In this document: positions 1-8,958 of the stretch, piece after piece | How the letters are laid out: each line of letters begins with the position of its first letter | How positions within the stretch are numbered: the stretch's first letter is position 1 | DNA from: Streptomyces tsukubensis | GTDB taxonomy: Bacteria; Actinomycetota; Actinomycetes; Streptomycetales; Streptomycetaceae | Reading direction: 5' to 3' | Assembly (NCBI RefSeq): GCF_003932715.1 | Contig: NZ_CP020700.1 | Span: 1,882,501 to 1,946,500 of the forward strand | DNA: 64,000 bases | The notes under the pieces: generated by a model | The model's input: the letters and a program-made list of their open reading frames with translations, nothing else | Databases searched by the model: none | What the model was told of the DNA's origin: nothing | Made by a program: the position numbers and the translations under genes

Positions 1-1530
1 CTCGACGAGGACCCGGCCGCGTTCATGGGCCGGGACCGTGGCGGCTCCGGAGAGCATGGTGGCGAGGATGGCCAGGGGGTCCTCGGAGCGCGGGTTGTCG
101 GAGGTCAGGACGGCCGTATCGGCGTAGCGGGCGGCGGCGGCGCCCATGGGGGCGCGTTTGGTGGTGTCGCGGTCGCCGCCGCAGCCGAGGACGATGTGCA
201 GTCTGCCCTTGGTGACCTTGCGCAGGGAGCGGAGGACCGATTCGACGGCGTCGGTCTTGTGGGCGTAGTCGACGACGGCCAGATACGGCTGACCGGCGTC
301 CACGCGCTCCAGCCGGCCGGGGACCCCGGGGACGGCGGCGACGCCGTCGGCGGCCGTCCGCGGGTCGGTCCCGGCAGTGGCGAGGGCGACGACGGCGGCG
401 AGGGTGTTGGCGACGTTGAACGGTCCGGGCAGCGGGGCCGTGGCGGGGATACGGGTCCCGTCGGGGGCCACGACGGTGAAGGTGGAGCCGACGGCGCCGA
501 GTTCGACGTCCTCGGCGCGCCAGTCGGCGTCCGGATCGCCCTCGGCGGAGAACGTGGTGACCGGTACGGTCGCCTCCGAGGCCAGCCTGCGGCCCCATTC
601 GTCGTCGAGGTTGACCACGCCCCGGACGCTGCGGGCGGGTGTGAACAGCACCGCCTTGGCCCGGTAGTAGTCCTCCATGTCGGAGTGGAACTCCATGTGC
701 TCCGGGCTGAGGTTGTTGAAGACGGCGACGTCGAAGACGCAGCCGTCGACCCGGCCGAGCACGAGGGCGTGGCTGGAGACCTCCATGGCGACCGCTTCGA
801 CACCGCGTTCGCGCATCACGGCGAAGAGGGCCTGGAGGTCGGTGGCCTCGGGGGTGGTGCGTTCGGATTTGACGCTCTCGGCGCCGATCCGGGTCTCCAC
901 TCCGCCGATCAGGCCCGTGGTGCGTCCGGCGGCCCGCAGACCGCCTTCGACCAGGAAGGTGGTGGTGGTCTTGCCGGAGGTGCCGGTGACGCCGATCCGG
1001 AGCAGTGCCTCGCCCGGCCGGCCGTAGATCTCGGCGGCCAGGGCGCCCATCCGGGCGCGGGGGGCGTCGACGACGAGGGCGGGCAGCCCGGCCGCGGCGG
1101 CGCGGTCGGCGCCCGCCGGGTCGGTGAGGACGGCGACGGCGCCCAGCGCGGCGGCCTGGCCGGCGAACTCGGCGCCGTGGACGCGGGCGCCGGGCAGGGC
1201 GGCGTACAGGTCACCGGGGCGTACCGCGCGGGAGTCGTGGGTGATGCCCGTGACCTCGACGGGGTCCCCGCCCGGTGGGGCCTCCGGGGTGCTCACCCCC
1301 AGCAGGGCCGCCAGTTCCGCGAGGGGCGTGGGGCGGGTCCGGTCCGGACGGGGCGCTCCCGGCTGCGACGGCGGGGCGGCTTCGGACGGGGAGGGCCGGG
1401 CGGTGTTTCCGTACTGATCAGGGTGGGGCACGGCGGTGAGCGTACCGGGCTCGGTGTGCGGGGGGCCAAAAGAGGTCCGCCCGGGTCCGTGGTTCCCGGG
1501 ATCGGGGGTGATCGTCGTCACTGGTGGCAC
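1..1530 (-). CDS. murE: UDP-MurNAc-tripeptide synthetase MurE (3' end outside window)
   Basis: ATP-dependent cytoplasmic ligase that adds diaminopimelate to UDP-MurNAc-L-Ala-D-Glu. About 510 codons are present; the C-terminal tail lies beyond base 1. The Mur-ligase P-loop GVTGTSGKTTT sits near residues 180-190, and the DAP-recognition motif DNPR lies near the left edge (SDNPRSEDPL), as expected for a DAP-type wall. The first ~65 residues are a Pro-rich extension before the usual N-terminal domain. Two GTG codons are possible: 1530, with GAGG 8 nt upstream, and 1521, with no well-placed site, so 1530 is preferred. It is the last dcw gene seen here, 61 bp after ftsI. Confidence 0.95.
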   Translation of the reverse strand, partial: MPPVTTITPDPGNHGPGRTSFGPPHTEPGTLTAVPHPDQYGNTARPSPSEAAPPSQPGAPRPDRTRPTPLAELAALLGVSTPEAPPGGDPVEVTGITHDSRAVRPGDLYAALPGARVHGAEFAGQAAALGAVAVLTDPAGADRAAAAGLPALVVDAPRARMGALAAEIYGRPGEALLRIGVTGTSGKTTTTFLVEGGLRAAGRTTGLIGGVETRIGAESVKSERTTPEATDLQALFAVMRERGVEAVAMEVSSHALVLGRVDGCVFDVAVFNNLSPEHMEFHSDMEDYYRAKAVLFTPARSVRGVVNLDDEWGRRLASEATVPVTTFSAEGDPDADWRAEDVELGAVGSTFTVVAPDGTRIPATAPLPGPFNVANTLAAVVALATAGTDPRTAADGVAAVPGVPGRLERVDAGQPYLAVVDYAHKTDAVESVLRSLRKVTKGRLHIVLGCGGDRDTTKRAPMGAAAARYADTAVLTSDNPRSEDPLAILATMLSGAATVPAHERGRVLVE

Positions 1531-1591
1531 TGGGATTACCTCGGGTCTGGGTCTGGATCCGGCGGACGGTGGCGCCGGGGGTGCGGTCCGG

Positions 1592-3580
1592 TCAGTCGCC
1601 CGGGTCGAACGTGACGGGCAGCCCGGCGGGCTCCGCCCCGGTCGGCGGGACCTGGAGGGTCTTCAGGGCGAACGCCATGACCTTCTGGTAGATGGGGCCG
1701 CAGATCTGGCCGCCGAAGTAGCTGCCGCGGGTGGGGTTCTGGATCGCGCAGTAGACCGTGATCCGCGGTTTGTCGGAGGGGGCGAATCCCGCGAAGGAGG
1801 AGGTGTAGCCGCGGTAGCGGCCGAGCTCCGGGTCGACCCGGTTGGCGGTGCCGGTCTTGCCGGCGACGCGGTAGCCGGGGATGCGGGCCTTGGTTCCGGT
1901 GCCCTCCTCGTCACCGACGACGGACTCCAGCATCTTCGCCAGGGTGGTGGCGGTCCGCTCGCTGACGACCCGGGTCTTCCCGGGGGCGGGGGCGGCGGTG
2001 AACCGCCCGTCGGGGCCCTTGGTGCCGCGGACCAGTGTGGGGTCGATGCGGACGCCGCCGTTGGCGACCGTCGAGTAGACGGAGGCGGCCTGGACGGCGT
2101 TGAGGGAGAGGCCCTGTCCGAAGGGGATCGTGTACTGCTGGGAGGTGGACCACTTCGACGGAGGGGCGAGGATGCCCGGGGTCTCGCCCGGGTAGCGCAG
2201 TCCGGTGGGGCTGCCGAGGCCGAACTTCCGCAGATAGGTGTGGAGCACCCGGTTGGCCTGCGGCTGGGTCTTCCCCAGCTGGCCGGTGGCCAGGATGGTG
2301 CCGATGTTGCTGGACTTGGCGAGGACGCCGTTGAGGGTCAGGTACCAGGTGGGGTGGTCGATGTCGTCCTTGAAGAGCCGGTCTCCGCGGTGCAGCCGGT
2401 TGGGCACCACCACATGGGTGTCGGGGGTCGCAGCGCCTTCCTCCAGGACGGCGGCCATGGAGATGACCTTGGCCGTGGAGCCGGGTTCGTAGGCGTCCTG
2501 GAGCGCGGCGTTGCCGAGACCGGCGGGGTCGGCGCGGCTCAGGTCGCCCGGGTCGAAGCCGGGGGCGTTGGCCATGGCGAGGATCTCGCCGGTCCGGGTG
2601 TCCTGGACGACCACGTAGCCGCGGTCGGCGCGGGACTTCGCGACCTGGTCGCTGATCGCCTTCTGGGCGGCCCACTGGATATCGCGGTCGATCGTCAGCT
2701 CGATATCGGAGCCGGGGACGGCGGGGGTCTCGCGGGTGCCGCCCGCGGTGGGTACGCGGCGGCCGCCGGACTGGGCGTAGGTGATCTCGCCGTCCTGCCC
2801 GGCGAGCTGCTTGTCGAGCATGGACTCCAGGCCCCCGCCGCCGCGGCCGGAGGCGTTCACATAGCCCAGTATCCCGGCGGCGAGTTCGCCGTTCGGGTAG
2901 ACCCGGCGGCTGCTGGGCTCCTGGAAGACCCCGGCGAGGACGCTGACGCCCGGGCCGCCCTTCGGCTTCTCCTCACGGGCCTTCTCGGCGAAGACGCTCC
3001 GCAGGTCTTTGATCTGGTTCCACACCTGGGGCGTCTGGCGGCGGGCCAGGACGGTGTAGCGGGACTTGGGGGTCCGCAGCTTCTTCACCAGATCGGGCGC
3101 CGGGACCTTGAGGATCGGGGAGAGCAGGGCCGCGGCCTGTTCCGGGGCGTCGCGGACCTTGCTCTCCTCGGGGGTGAACATCTTGGGGTCGGCGGTGATG
3201 TCGTAGGCGTCGACACTGGTGGCCAGGGCGATCCCGGCGCGGTCGGTGATCTCCCCGCGCTCGGCGGCGAGCCGGACGCTGAGGTAGCGGCTCTTCTCGG
3301 CCTTGGCCGCGTACGCCTCGGCGTCCACGGCCTGGACCTGGAGGAGGCGGACCACGAAGGCCAGCATGACGAGGGTCAGACCGAAGCCGACGAGACGCAG
3401 CCGGGGGCGGGGGCTGCCGAGGCGCAGCTTCGTACCGCCGCGCGGGCCGCCGGGGCGCTGCGGTCCGCCGGTGCGCCGGGGGGCGGGGCGGGGGGCCGGT
3501 CCGGGTACGCGGCCCCGGGGCGGCGCGGTGTCCCGGTCGCGCGCACCGTGCCGCGGGCGGGGTTCCTGGTGGGAGGGCAC
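1592..3580 (-). CDS. ftsI: Penicillin-binding protein FtsI (septal transpeptidase)
   Basis: Class B PBP that cross-links peptidoglycan at division septa. The 662 residues hold a basic Pro-rich cytoplasmic tail (1-60), one membrane anchor (about 61-82), a PBP dimerisation domain, and a transpeptidase domain with all three motifs: S368-T-A-K371, S422-S-N424 and K574-T-G576. No PASTA domains follow, unlike FtsI/Pbp2x of some Gram-positives. The GTG start lies 4 bp past the ftsL stop; its ribosome site (AGGTGA) overlaps that stop, so the two are translationally coupled. Confidence 0.96.
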   Translation of the reverse strand: MPSHQEPRPRHGARDRDTAPPRGRVPGPAPRPAPRRTGGPQRPGGPRGGTKLRLGSPRPRLRLVGFGLTLVMLAFVVRLLQVQAVDAEAYAAKAEKSRYLSVRLAAERGEITDRAGIALATSVDAYDITADPKMFTPEESKVRDAPEQAAALLSPILKVPAPDLVKKLRTPKSRYTVLARRQTPQVWNQIKDLRSVFAEKAREEKPKGGPGVSVLAGVFQEPSSRRVYPNGELAAGILGYVNASGRGGGGLESMLDKQLAGQDGEITYAQSGGRRVPTAGGTRETPAVPGSDIELTIDRDIQWAAQKAISDQVAKSRADRGYVVVQDTRTGEILAMANAPGFDPGDLSRADPAGLGNAALQDAYEPGSTAKVISMAAVLEEGAATPDTHVVVPNRLHRGDRLFKDDIDHPTWYLTLNGVLAKSSNIGTILATGQLGKTQPQANRVLHTYLRKFGLGSPTGLRYPGETPGILAPPSKWSTSQQYTIPFGQGLSLNAVQAASVYSTVANGGVRIDPTLVRGTKGPDGRFTAAPAPGKTRVVSERTATTLAKMLESVVGDEEGTGTKARIPGYRVAGKTGTANRVDPELGRYRGYTSSFAGFAPSDKPRITVYCAIQNPTRGSYFGGQICGPIYQKVMAFALKTLQVPPTGAEPAGLPVTFDPGD

Positions 3581-3584
3581 TGCG

Positions 3585-4121
3585 TCACCTGCCGGAGGGC
3601 GTCGGGGCCGACGGCGCGGACTCGTCGGCCGGGGCGGTGGGCGGGGCGGGTGACCGGCCGGGGCCGGTGAGGGGGCCGGGTCCGGGTGGGGCTCCGGCGG
3701 CGGGTGAGGCTCCGGTGGCTGCGGAGGCGGAGGGCTCCGGTTCGGGGGGCGGGGCCGAGGCCCGGCCGGGGACGCCCCGGACCGTTCCGTCCGGGTCGAT
3801 GAAGGCGGGGCCGCTGCCGGGGACCATGCCCAGCTCCGCGGCCCGGCGTTCCAGCGCGTCGGGTGCCGACCGGTCGTCCACGTCCCGCTGGAGCGCCTGC
3901 TGTTCGTCGGTCAGCTCGGTCGTCTTGCGTTTCAGCTCGCTCAGTTCGAACGAGCCCTCGTTGAGGGACGAGTTCAGCAGCAGCAGGGTGATCAGCCCGC
4001 CGCCGAGGAGGACGACCACCAGCAGGACGAAGGGGGTACGGGCGGCGTTGCTGGGGCCCGCGGGCATCAGCCGGGCGAGTCTCGCGGCGCGTCCCCTGAG
4101 CTGTTTGCCCGCTGTGCTCAC
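3585..4121 (-). CDS. ftsL: Cell division protein FtsL
   Basis: Small bitopic divisome protein of the FtsL/DivIC type. After a basic N-terminus (~30 residues) comes one membrane helix (about 31-50, VLLVVVLLGGGLITLLLL type), a Leu-rich coiled coil (about 52-85) and a Pro/Ala-rich extracellular tail of ~75 residues that carries no recognisable domain. Position between rsmH and ftsI is the classic dcw order. ATG 4124 and GTG 4121 are adjacent; the GGGAGG site sits 5 nt before GTG but only 2 nt before ATG, so GTG is favoured. Confidence 0.9.
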   Translation of the reverse strand: MSTAGKQLRGRAARLARLMPAGPSNAARTPFVLLVVVLLGGGLITLLLLNSSLNEGSFELSELKRKTTELTDEQQALQRDVDDRSAPDALERRAAELGMVPGSGPAFIDPDGTVRGVPGRASAPPPEPEPSASAATGASPAAGAPPGPGPLTGPGRSPAPPTAPADESAPSAPTPSGR

Positions 4122-4239
4122 CATGTCCTCCCGTCGGCCGTGCCCCAGGTGTCGCCGGACGGCCGGGGGCCGTTCCCCCCGCCCGGTCCGTCCGGTCCGT
4201 CCGGCGGTCCGTCCGGTGCGGGGCTGTGGATGGTACGAC

Positions 4240-5205
4240 TCACCGCACGTCCTTGCGGATGCGCTCCGCCCCCCTCAGACGCGCCGGAGCGGCCCGGCGG
4301 TTCTCGGCCACCTCTTCCTCCGTCGGCAGCTCGGCACCACGGGTGAGCAGCTTGAGCCGGGGCTGGTACTCCTCGGGTACGACGGGCAGTCCGGGCGGCG
4401 CCGTCGTCGCAGCGCCCGCCGCGAGGACCTGCTTGACCAGCCGGTCCTCCAGGGAGTGGTACGACAGCACGGCGATCCGGCCGCCGACGGCGAGCGCCCC
4501 GACCGCCGCCGGAACGGCCCGCTCCAGCACGCTCAGCTCGCCGTTGACCTCGATGCGCAGGGCCTGGAAGGTGCGCTTGGCCGGATTGCCTCCGGTGCGC
4601 TTGGCGGCCTGGGGCAGTGCGTCGCGGATCAGCTGGACCAGCCGGGCGCTGGTGGTGAAGGGCTCCCGATCCCGCTCCCGGACGATCGCGGACACGATCC
4701 GCTTGGCCTGCTTCTCCTCGCCGTACATCCGCAGGATCCGCACCAGCTCGCCGGGCGCGTAGGTGTTGAGGACCTCGGCGGCGGAGACGCCCGTCGTCTG
4801 GTCCATCCGCATGTCCAGGGGGGCGTCCTGGGCGTAGGCGAAACCGCGGTCGGCCTCGTCGAGCTGCATGGAGGACACCCCGAGGTCGAAGAGAACGCCC
4901 TGGACCTCGGGGACGCCGAGCCGTTCGAGCACCTCCGGCAGCTCGTCGTACACCGCATGGACCAGCACGGCACGGTCGCCGAAGGGCGCGAGGCGTTCGG
5001 CGGAGAGTCTCAGGGCCTCGGGGTCGCGGTCGAGGGCGATCAGCCTGACGGCGGGGAACCGGCTCAGCAGCGCCTCGCTGTGGCCGCCGAGGCCGAGGGT
5101 GCAGTCGACGACGACCGCTTCCCGGTCGCCGGCCGCTTCGAGGGCGGGCGCCAACAGGTCCAGGCACCGCTGGAGCATTACCGGGACGTGTCGGGTATTG
5201 CTCAA
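4240..5205 (-). CDS. rsmH: 16S rRNA m4C1402 methyltransferase RsmH (MraW)
   Basis: SAM-dependent N4-methylation of C1402 in the 16S rRNA P-site. The 321-residue protein has the RHVPVML N-terminus, the SAM loop [14 protein letters not shown] near residue 35, [11 protein letters not shown] near 105 and a C-terminal [11 protein letters not shown] motif, all diagnostic of the family. The start is TTG with GAGAGGG upstream. It is the first gene of the division cluster; no mraZ lies between it and the carbonic anhydrase gene. A sigma-70-type promoter lies about 190 bp upstream. Confidence 0.96.
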   Translation of the reverse strand: MSNTRHVPVMLQRCLDLLAPALEAAGDREAVVVDCTLGLGGHSEALLSRFPAVRLIALDRDPEALRLSAERLAPFGDRAVLVHAVYDELPEVLERLGVPEVQGVLFDLGVSSMQLDEADRGFAYAQDAPLDMRMDQTTGVSAAEVLNTYAPGELVRILRMYGEEKQAKRIVSAIVRERDREPFTTSARLVQLIRDALPQAAKRTGGNPAKRTFQALRIEVNGELSVLERAVPAAVGALAVGGRIAVLSYHSLEDRLVKQVLAAGAATTAPPGLPVVPEEYQPRLKLLTRGAELPTEEEVAENRRAAPARLRGAERIRKDVR

Positions 5206-5586
5206 GGGGCCCTCTCAGGATCCGGCGCGGGGCTGGTGCGACCGGCGAGCTGAAGAGGAAGGCCGAGCCGTGCGCAGTCCGCACACGCGGGGATGTACAG
5301 AAATACGGAAGGAGTACCGGGACGGAACTGCGGGGTCCGCCGGACGGTACGGACGTACGGTCGTGGAACGGGTTGCGCCGGTGGACTGCGCGCCACTCTA
5401 GTCCACGGCCCATCCCGGTCAATCAACCGGTTGACGGCGTGGCGCGGGCCCCCTCCGGCACCGCAATTCACTCGAACGGATGGCTGCGCACCCCCTCTGT
5501 GGGTTACCTCACAACAAGCGTTGTTGATGTTCTTTGTCCACTCTCACGACGAGCCACGGACGCCGGTCCCCGTTACCGTCGTCGAC
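5206..5586. promoter_or_regulatory. Divergent control region of rsmH (dcw cluster) and carbonic anhydrase
   Basis: No gene. For rsmH on the minus strand, TTGACC (5417-5422) and TAGAGT (5395-5400) with a 16-bp spacer form a good housekeeping promoter, leaving a ~180-nt untranslated leader. A perfect 12-bp palindrome TCAACCGGTTGA (5423-5434) abuts the -35 and could be an operator. On the carbonic anhydrase side an inverted repeat CAACAA-GCG-TTGTTG lies at 5512-5526, about 60 bp before its start. Confidence 0.6.
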
Positions 5587-6129
5587 ATGACGACTTCTGC
5601 GCACCCCTCCCCCGGTCCGACGCGTGCCGGCGGACCGGTCACCGATCGCCTCGTGGAGGCGAATCAGCGCTATGCCGCCGACTTCAAGGACCCCGGGATG
5701 GACGCCCGTCCCGTACTGCAGGTGGCCGTCGTCGCCTGCATGGACGCCCGGCTCGACCTGCACGCCGCGCTCGGGCTGGAACTGGGCGACTGCCACACCA
5801 TCCGTAACGCGGGCGGAGTCGTCACCGACGACGTCATCCGTTCTCTGACCATCAGCCAGCGGGCGCTGGGCACCCGCAGCGTGATCCTCATCCACCACAC
5901 CGGCTGCGGGCTGGAATCACTGACCGAGGACTTCCGGCACGAACTGGAGGACGAGGTGGGGCAGCGTCCGCCGTGGGCGGTGGAGGCGTTCCGCGATGTC
6001 GACCAGGACGTACGCCAGTCGATGCAGCGGGTGCGGACCTCTCCGTTCCTGCGGCACACGGACGACGTCCGCGGGTTCGTCTTCGACGTGAAGAGCGGGT
6101 TGCTGCGGGAGATCGACCCGGCGCAGTAA
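5587..6129 (+). CDS. Beta-class carbonic anhydrase
   Basis: Reversible hydration of CO2 to bicarbonate in the cytoplasm. The 180-residue protein is of the short actinobacterial type. Zinc ligands are clear: C51 in CMDAR (with D53/R55 as the catalytic dyad), then H104 and C107 in IHHTGC. The reading frame stays open upstream, but ATG 5587 gives the standard N-terminus ahead of RLVEANQRYA. It is a single-gene unit, closed by a strong hairpin at 6141-6180. Confidence 0.93.
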   Translation: MTTSAHPSPGPTRAGGPVTDRLVEANQRYAADFKDPGMDARPVLQVAVVACMDARLDLHAALGLELGDCHTIRNAGGVVTDDVIRSLTISQRALGTRSVILIHHTGCGLESLTEDFRHELEDEVGQRPPWAVEAFRDVDQDVRQSMQRVRTSPFLRHTDDVRGFVFDVKSGLLREIDPAQ

Positions 6130-6140
6130 CGGGCCCCGAC

Positions 6141-6180
6141 CGCGACCGCCCCGCCGGAGTGCTCCGGCGGGGCGGTCGCG
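6141..6180 (+). terminator. Hairpin terminator after carbonic anhydrase
   Basis: Perfect 19-bp arms (CGCGACCGCCCCGCCGGAG and its complement) around a 2-nt loop, 11 bp past the stop codon. There is no U-tract, which is usual in high-GC actinomycetes. Confidence 0.85.
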
Positions 6181-6478
6181 CTTCCGGGGACCGGCCGCCG
6201 GCTACCGACCCCGGCCACCGGTAACCGGAATCCGTGCTCCCGGAACCGTTTCCCGCGTGATCAACGTGTGAGGAGTGTGCGTGTGACGCGTCGAACACCG
6301 CGGGAAAAAACGGCCAATCCGACAAAACTCCTGCGGTTGTCCACAGGCGAGTGACACGACACGCCGACGGCAACAAGAATGCCGGTACGGGCACCCCCGG
6401 GTACAGGCCGGGGCTGGGTGCCTCGGGGTGGGCCGGGCCATGTGTGTCCCCGGCCGGGAAAGGGCCGAGGAGGGCCGG
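6181..6478. promoter_or_regulatory. Upstream region of the moxR operon with a DnaA-box match
   Basis: No gene seen. It contains TTGTCCACA (6337-6345), identical to the Streptomyces DnaA-box consensus, and two direct CGTGTGA copies near 6264-6287. An A-run (6305-6310) interrupts the otherwise GC-rich sequence. A ribosome site GAGGAGGG (6467-6474) precedes the GTG start. Confidence 0.45.
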
Positions 6479-7522
6479 GTGACGACCTATGACGAGCGAG
6501 CTGGTCTCACGGATCTGACCGCGACCGCGGATCGTGTCCGCAGGTCGGTGGAGAGCGTGATCGAGGGCAAGCCGGAGGTCGTACGGCTGTCGCTGACCGT
6601 CCTGCTGGCCGAAGGGCATCTGCTCATCGAGGACGTGCCGGGCGTGGGCAAGACCATGCTGTCCAAGGCCCTGGCACGGTCACTCGACTGTTCGGTGCGG
6701 CGAATCCAGTTCACGCCCGATCTGCTGCCGTCCGACATCACGGGCGTATCGGTCTTCGACCAGCAGCGGCGGGATTTCGAGTTCAAGCCGGGCGCGATCT
6801 TCGCCCAGTTCGTGATCGGCGACGAGATCAACCGGGCATCGCCGAAGACGCAGTCGGCGCTGCTGGAGTCGATGGAGGAGCGCCAGGTCACCGTCGACGG
6901 GATCACCTACGAACTGCCCAGCCCCTTCATGGTGGTCGCCACTCAGAACCCGGTGGAGATGGAAGGCACCTATCCGCTGCCCGAGGCCCAGCGGGACCGC
7001 TTCATGGCGCGGGTGTCCATCGGCTATCCCAGCGCGGACGCCGAGCTGCGGATGCTGGGGATCCACGGCGGGGCGTCCCCTCTGGACGACCTCCAGCCGG
7101 TGGCCCACGCCCATGACATCGTGAAACTCATCGAGGCCGTGCGCCAGGTGCACGTCGCCCAGTCCGTCCAGCGGTACGCGGTCGAGCTGGTCGCCGCCAC
7201 CCGCAGCCATCCGGACCTCCGGCTGGGGGCCTCGCCGCGCGCCACTCTGCATCTGCTGCGCGCCGCGAAGGCCGAGGCCGCGCTCTCCGGCCGGGACTAC
7301 GCCCTGCCGGACGACGTCCAGGCGCTGGTGGTGAAGGTGCTGGCGCACCGGCTGCTGCCGACCGCACAGGCCCAGCTCAACCGGAGAACGGCCGAGCAGA
7401 TCGTGCTGGAGATCCTCCAGCGGACCCCGGTTCCGGCGGCCGACGGCACCGAGACCGCGTTCGGTACGGGCGGCCGGACCGCGCCGCTCTACGGCCAGCG
7501 GCCCGGGAACCGGCGGCTCTGA
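6479..7522 (+). CDS. MoxR-family AAA+ ATPase
   Basis: Chaperone-like AAA+ ATPase. The 347 residues carry Walker A GVPGVGKT, Walker B with sensor context VIGDEINRASPKTQSALLE, and the MoxR signature MEERQVTVDG followed by FMVVATQNPVE. MoxR proteins typically work with VWA or DUF58 partners, and a DUF58 gene follows with a 1-nt overlap (TGATG). The GTG start at 6479 is chosen for the GAGGAGGG site 4 nt upstream; an ATG 51 bp earlier lacks one. Confidence 0.94.
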   Translation: MTTYDERAGLTDLTATADRVRRSVESVIEGKPEVVRLSLTVLLAEGHLLIEDVPGVGKTMLSKALARSLDCSVRRIQFTPDLLPSDITGVSVFDQQRRDFEFKPGAIFAQFVIGDEINRASPKTQSALLESMEERQVTVDGITYELPSPFMVVATQNPVEMEGTYPLPEAQRDRFMARVSIGYPSADAELRMLGIHGGASPLDDLQPVAHAHDIVKLIEAVRQVHVAQSVQRYAVELVAATRSHPDLRLGASPRATLHLLRAAKAEAALSGRDYALPDDVQALVVKVLAHRLLPTAQAQLNRRTAEQIVLEILQRTPVPAADGTETAFGTGGRTAPLYGQRPGNRRL

Positions 7523-8958
7523 TGCCGGACCGGGATCCCGCCGCGGCGGGACAGGCGTGGGGCACGGCCGACGAGGAGGGCCCCGGGCGGGCCCCGGGCG
7601 ACCGGGACAAGGGGGCGGTCCGGATCGCCCTGGCCGGGCTCACCACGCGCGGCCGGTCCTTCGTCGCCGCCGGGCTGGCCGCCGGGGTGTGCGCCTATGT
7701 GCTCGGGCAGGAGGACCTGCTCCGGGTCGGCCTGCTGCTGGCCGTGCTGCCGCTGGTCTGTGCCACCGTGCTCTACCGCACCCGCTACCGGGTCGCGGGC
7801 AGCCGCCGGCTCACTCCGGCGCGGGTGGCCGCCGGTTCGGAGGCCCGGGTGCATCTGCGGATGGACAATGTGTCGAAGCTGCCCACCGGGCTGCTGATGC
7901 TCCAGGACCATGTGCCCTATGTGCTGGGGCCCCGGCCGCGGTTCGTCCTGGACAGGCTGGAGCCCGGCGGCCGGCGCGAAGTCTCGTACCGGGTCCGCTC
8001 CGACCTCCGCGGCCGCTATCCGCTCGGCCCGCTCCAGCTCCGGCTGAACGATCCGTTCGGCATGTGCGAGCTGACCCGCTCGTTCAACGCCTTCGACCTG
8101 CTCACCGTCGTTCCGCGGACCGAGGAGCTGCCCGCGGTGCCGCTGCTGGGCGACGGTGCGGGCCAGGGCGACGGGCGGCTGCGGGCCCTCGCGCTCGCGG
8201 GCGACGACGACATCATCCCCCGCCCCTACCGGCACGGGGACGATCTGCGCCGGGTTCACTGGCGCTCCACCGCGCGCTTCGGCGAGCTGATGGTCCGCCG
8301 CGAGGAGCAGCCCCGGCGGGCTCGCTGCACGGTCCTGCTCGACACCCGGGGCATCGCCTACCAGGGGGTGGGTCCGGACGCGGCCTTCGAATGGGCGGTG
8401 TCCGGGGCGGCATCCGTACTGATGCATCTGCTGGCGCAGGGGTATGCGGTGCGACTACTGACGGACGAAGGCAGCCCGCTGCCGGGCGGGGCCGGTTCCG
8501 CCGCGGGCGGGTTCTCCGGGACGGCCGTGGAGTCGGCCGAGTCGGCGGGGCTGCTGATGGATGTGCTGGCGGTCGTCGACCACTCCGAGGGAGAGGGCGT
8601 CGAATCCGCGTACGAGGCGCTCCGCGACGGCGCCGAGGGGCTGCTGATCGCCTTCTTCGGCGATCTCGACGAGGAGCAGGCGGCGCTGGTGGCGCGGATG
8701 CGGCAGCGCAGTGCGAACGCCGTCGCCTTCCTCCTCGACGGTGAGACATGGACAACGGGCGGGGCGATGAGCGGGGAGACCGGGAACGCGCTGCGCGTAC
8801 TGCGCGAGGCGGGGTGGACGGCGCTGGCGGTACCGCCCGGGACGGGGCTGCCCGCACTCTGGCAGCAGGCCGCCCGGGAGCGGGCCGAAGCGGCCGGCGG
8901 CCCGGCCGGGCCGGGGCCGTTCGGAACCGGTCCCGCCATGACGGCCGGGGGGCGCTGA
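7522..8958 (+). CDS. DUF58 domain protein (MoxR partner)
   Basis: Membrane-associated protein of 478 residues. Two hydrophobic segments lie at about 48-85, followed by a beta-rich region and the DUF58 core with its conserved PYRHGDDLRRVHWRSTAR motif near 235-252. The core is related to the VWA fold. It is translationally coupled to moxR upstream and to the transglutaminase downstream (both TGATG overlaps). The trio is a known arrangement, but its substrate is not established. Confidence 0.92.
   Translation: MPDRDPAAAGQAWGTADEEGPGRAPGDRDKGAVRIALAGLTTRGRSFVAAGLAAGVCAYVLGQEDLLRVGLLLAVLPLVCATVLYRTRYRVAGSRRLTPARVAAGSEARVHLRMDNVSKLPTGLLMLQDHVPYVLGPRPRFVLDRLEPGGRREVSYRVRSDLRGRYPLGPLQLRLNDPFGMCELTRSFNAFDLLTVVPRTEELPAVPLLGDGAGQGDGRLRALALAGDDDIIPRPYRHGDDLRRVHWRSTARFGELMVRREEQPRRARCTVLLDTRGIAYQGVGPDAAFEWAVSGAASVLMHLLAQGYAVRLLTDEGSPLPGGAGSAAGGFSGTAVESAESAGLLMDVLAVVDHSEGEGVESAYEALRDGAEGLLIAFFGDLDEEQAALVARMRQRSANAVAFLLDGETWTTGGAMSGETGNALRVLREAGWTALAVPPGTGLPALWQQAARERAEAAGGPAGPGPFGTGPAMTAGGR

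Noticed and set aside
25..1614. Long open frame on the plus strand opposite murE
   Set aside because: It is the mirror frame of a high-GC gene; Gly/Val/Arg-rich with no ribosome site or known motif, while murE on the other strand has all catalytic motifs.
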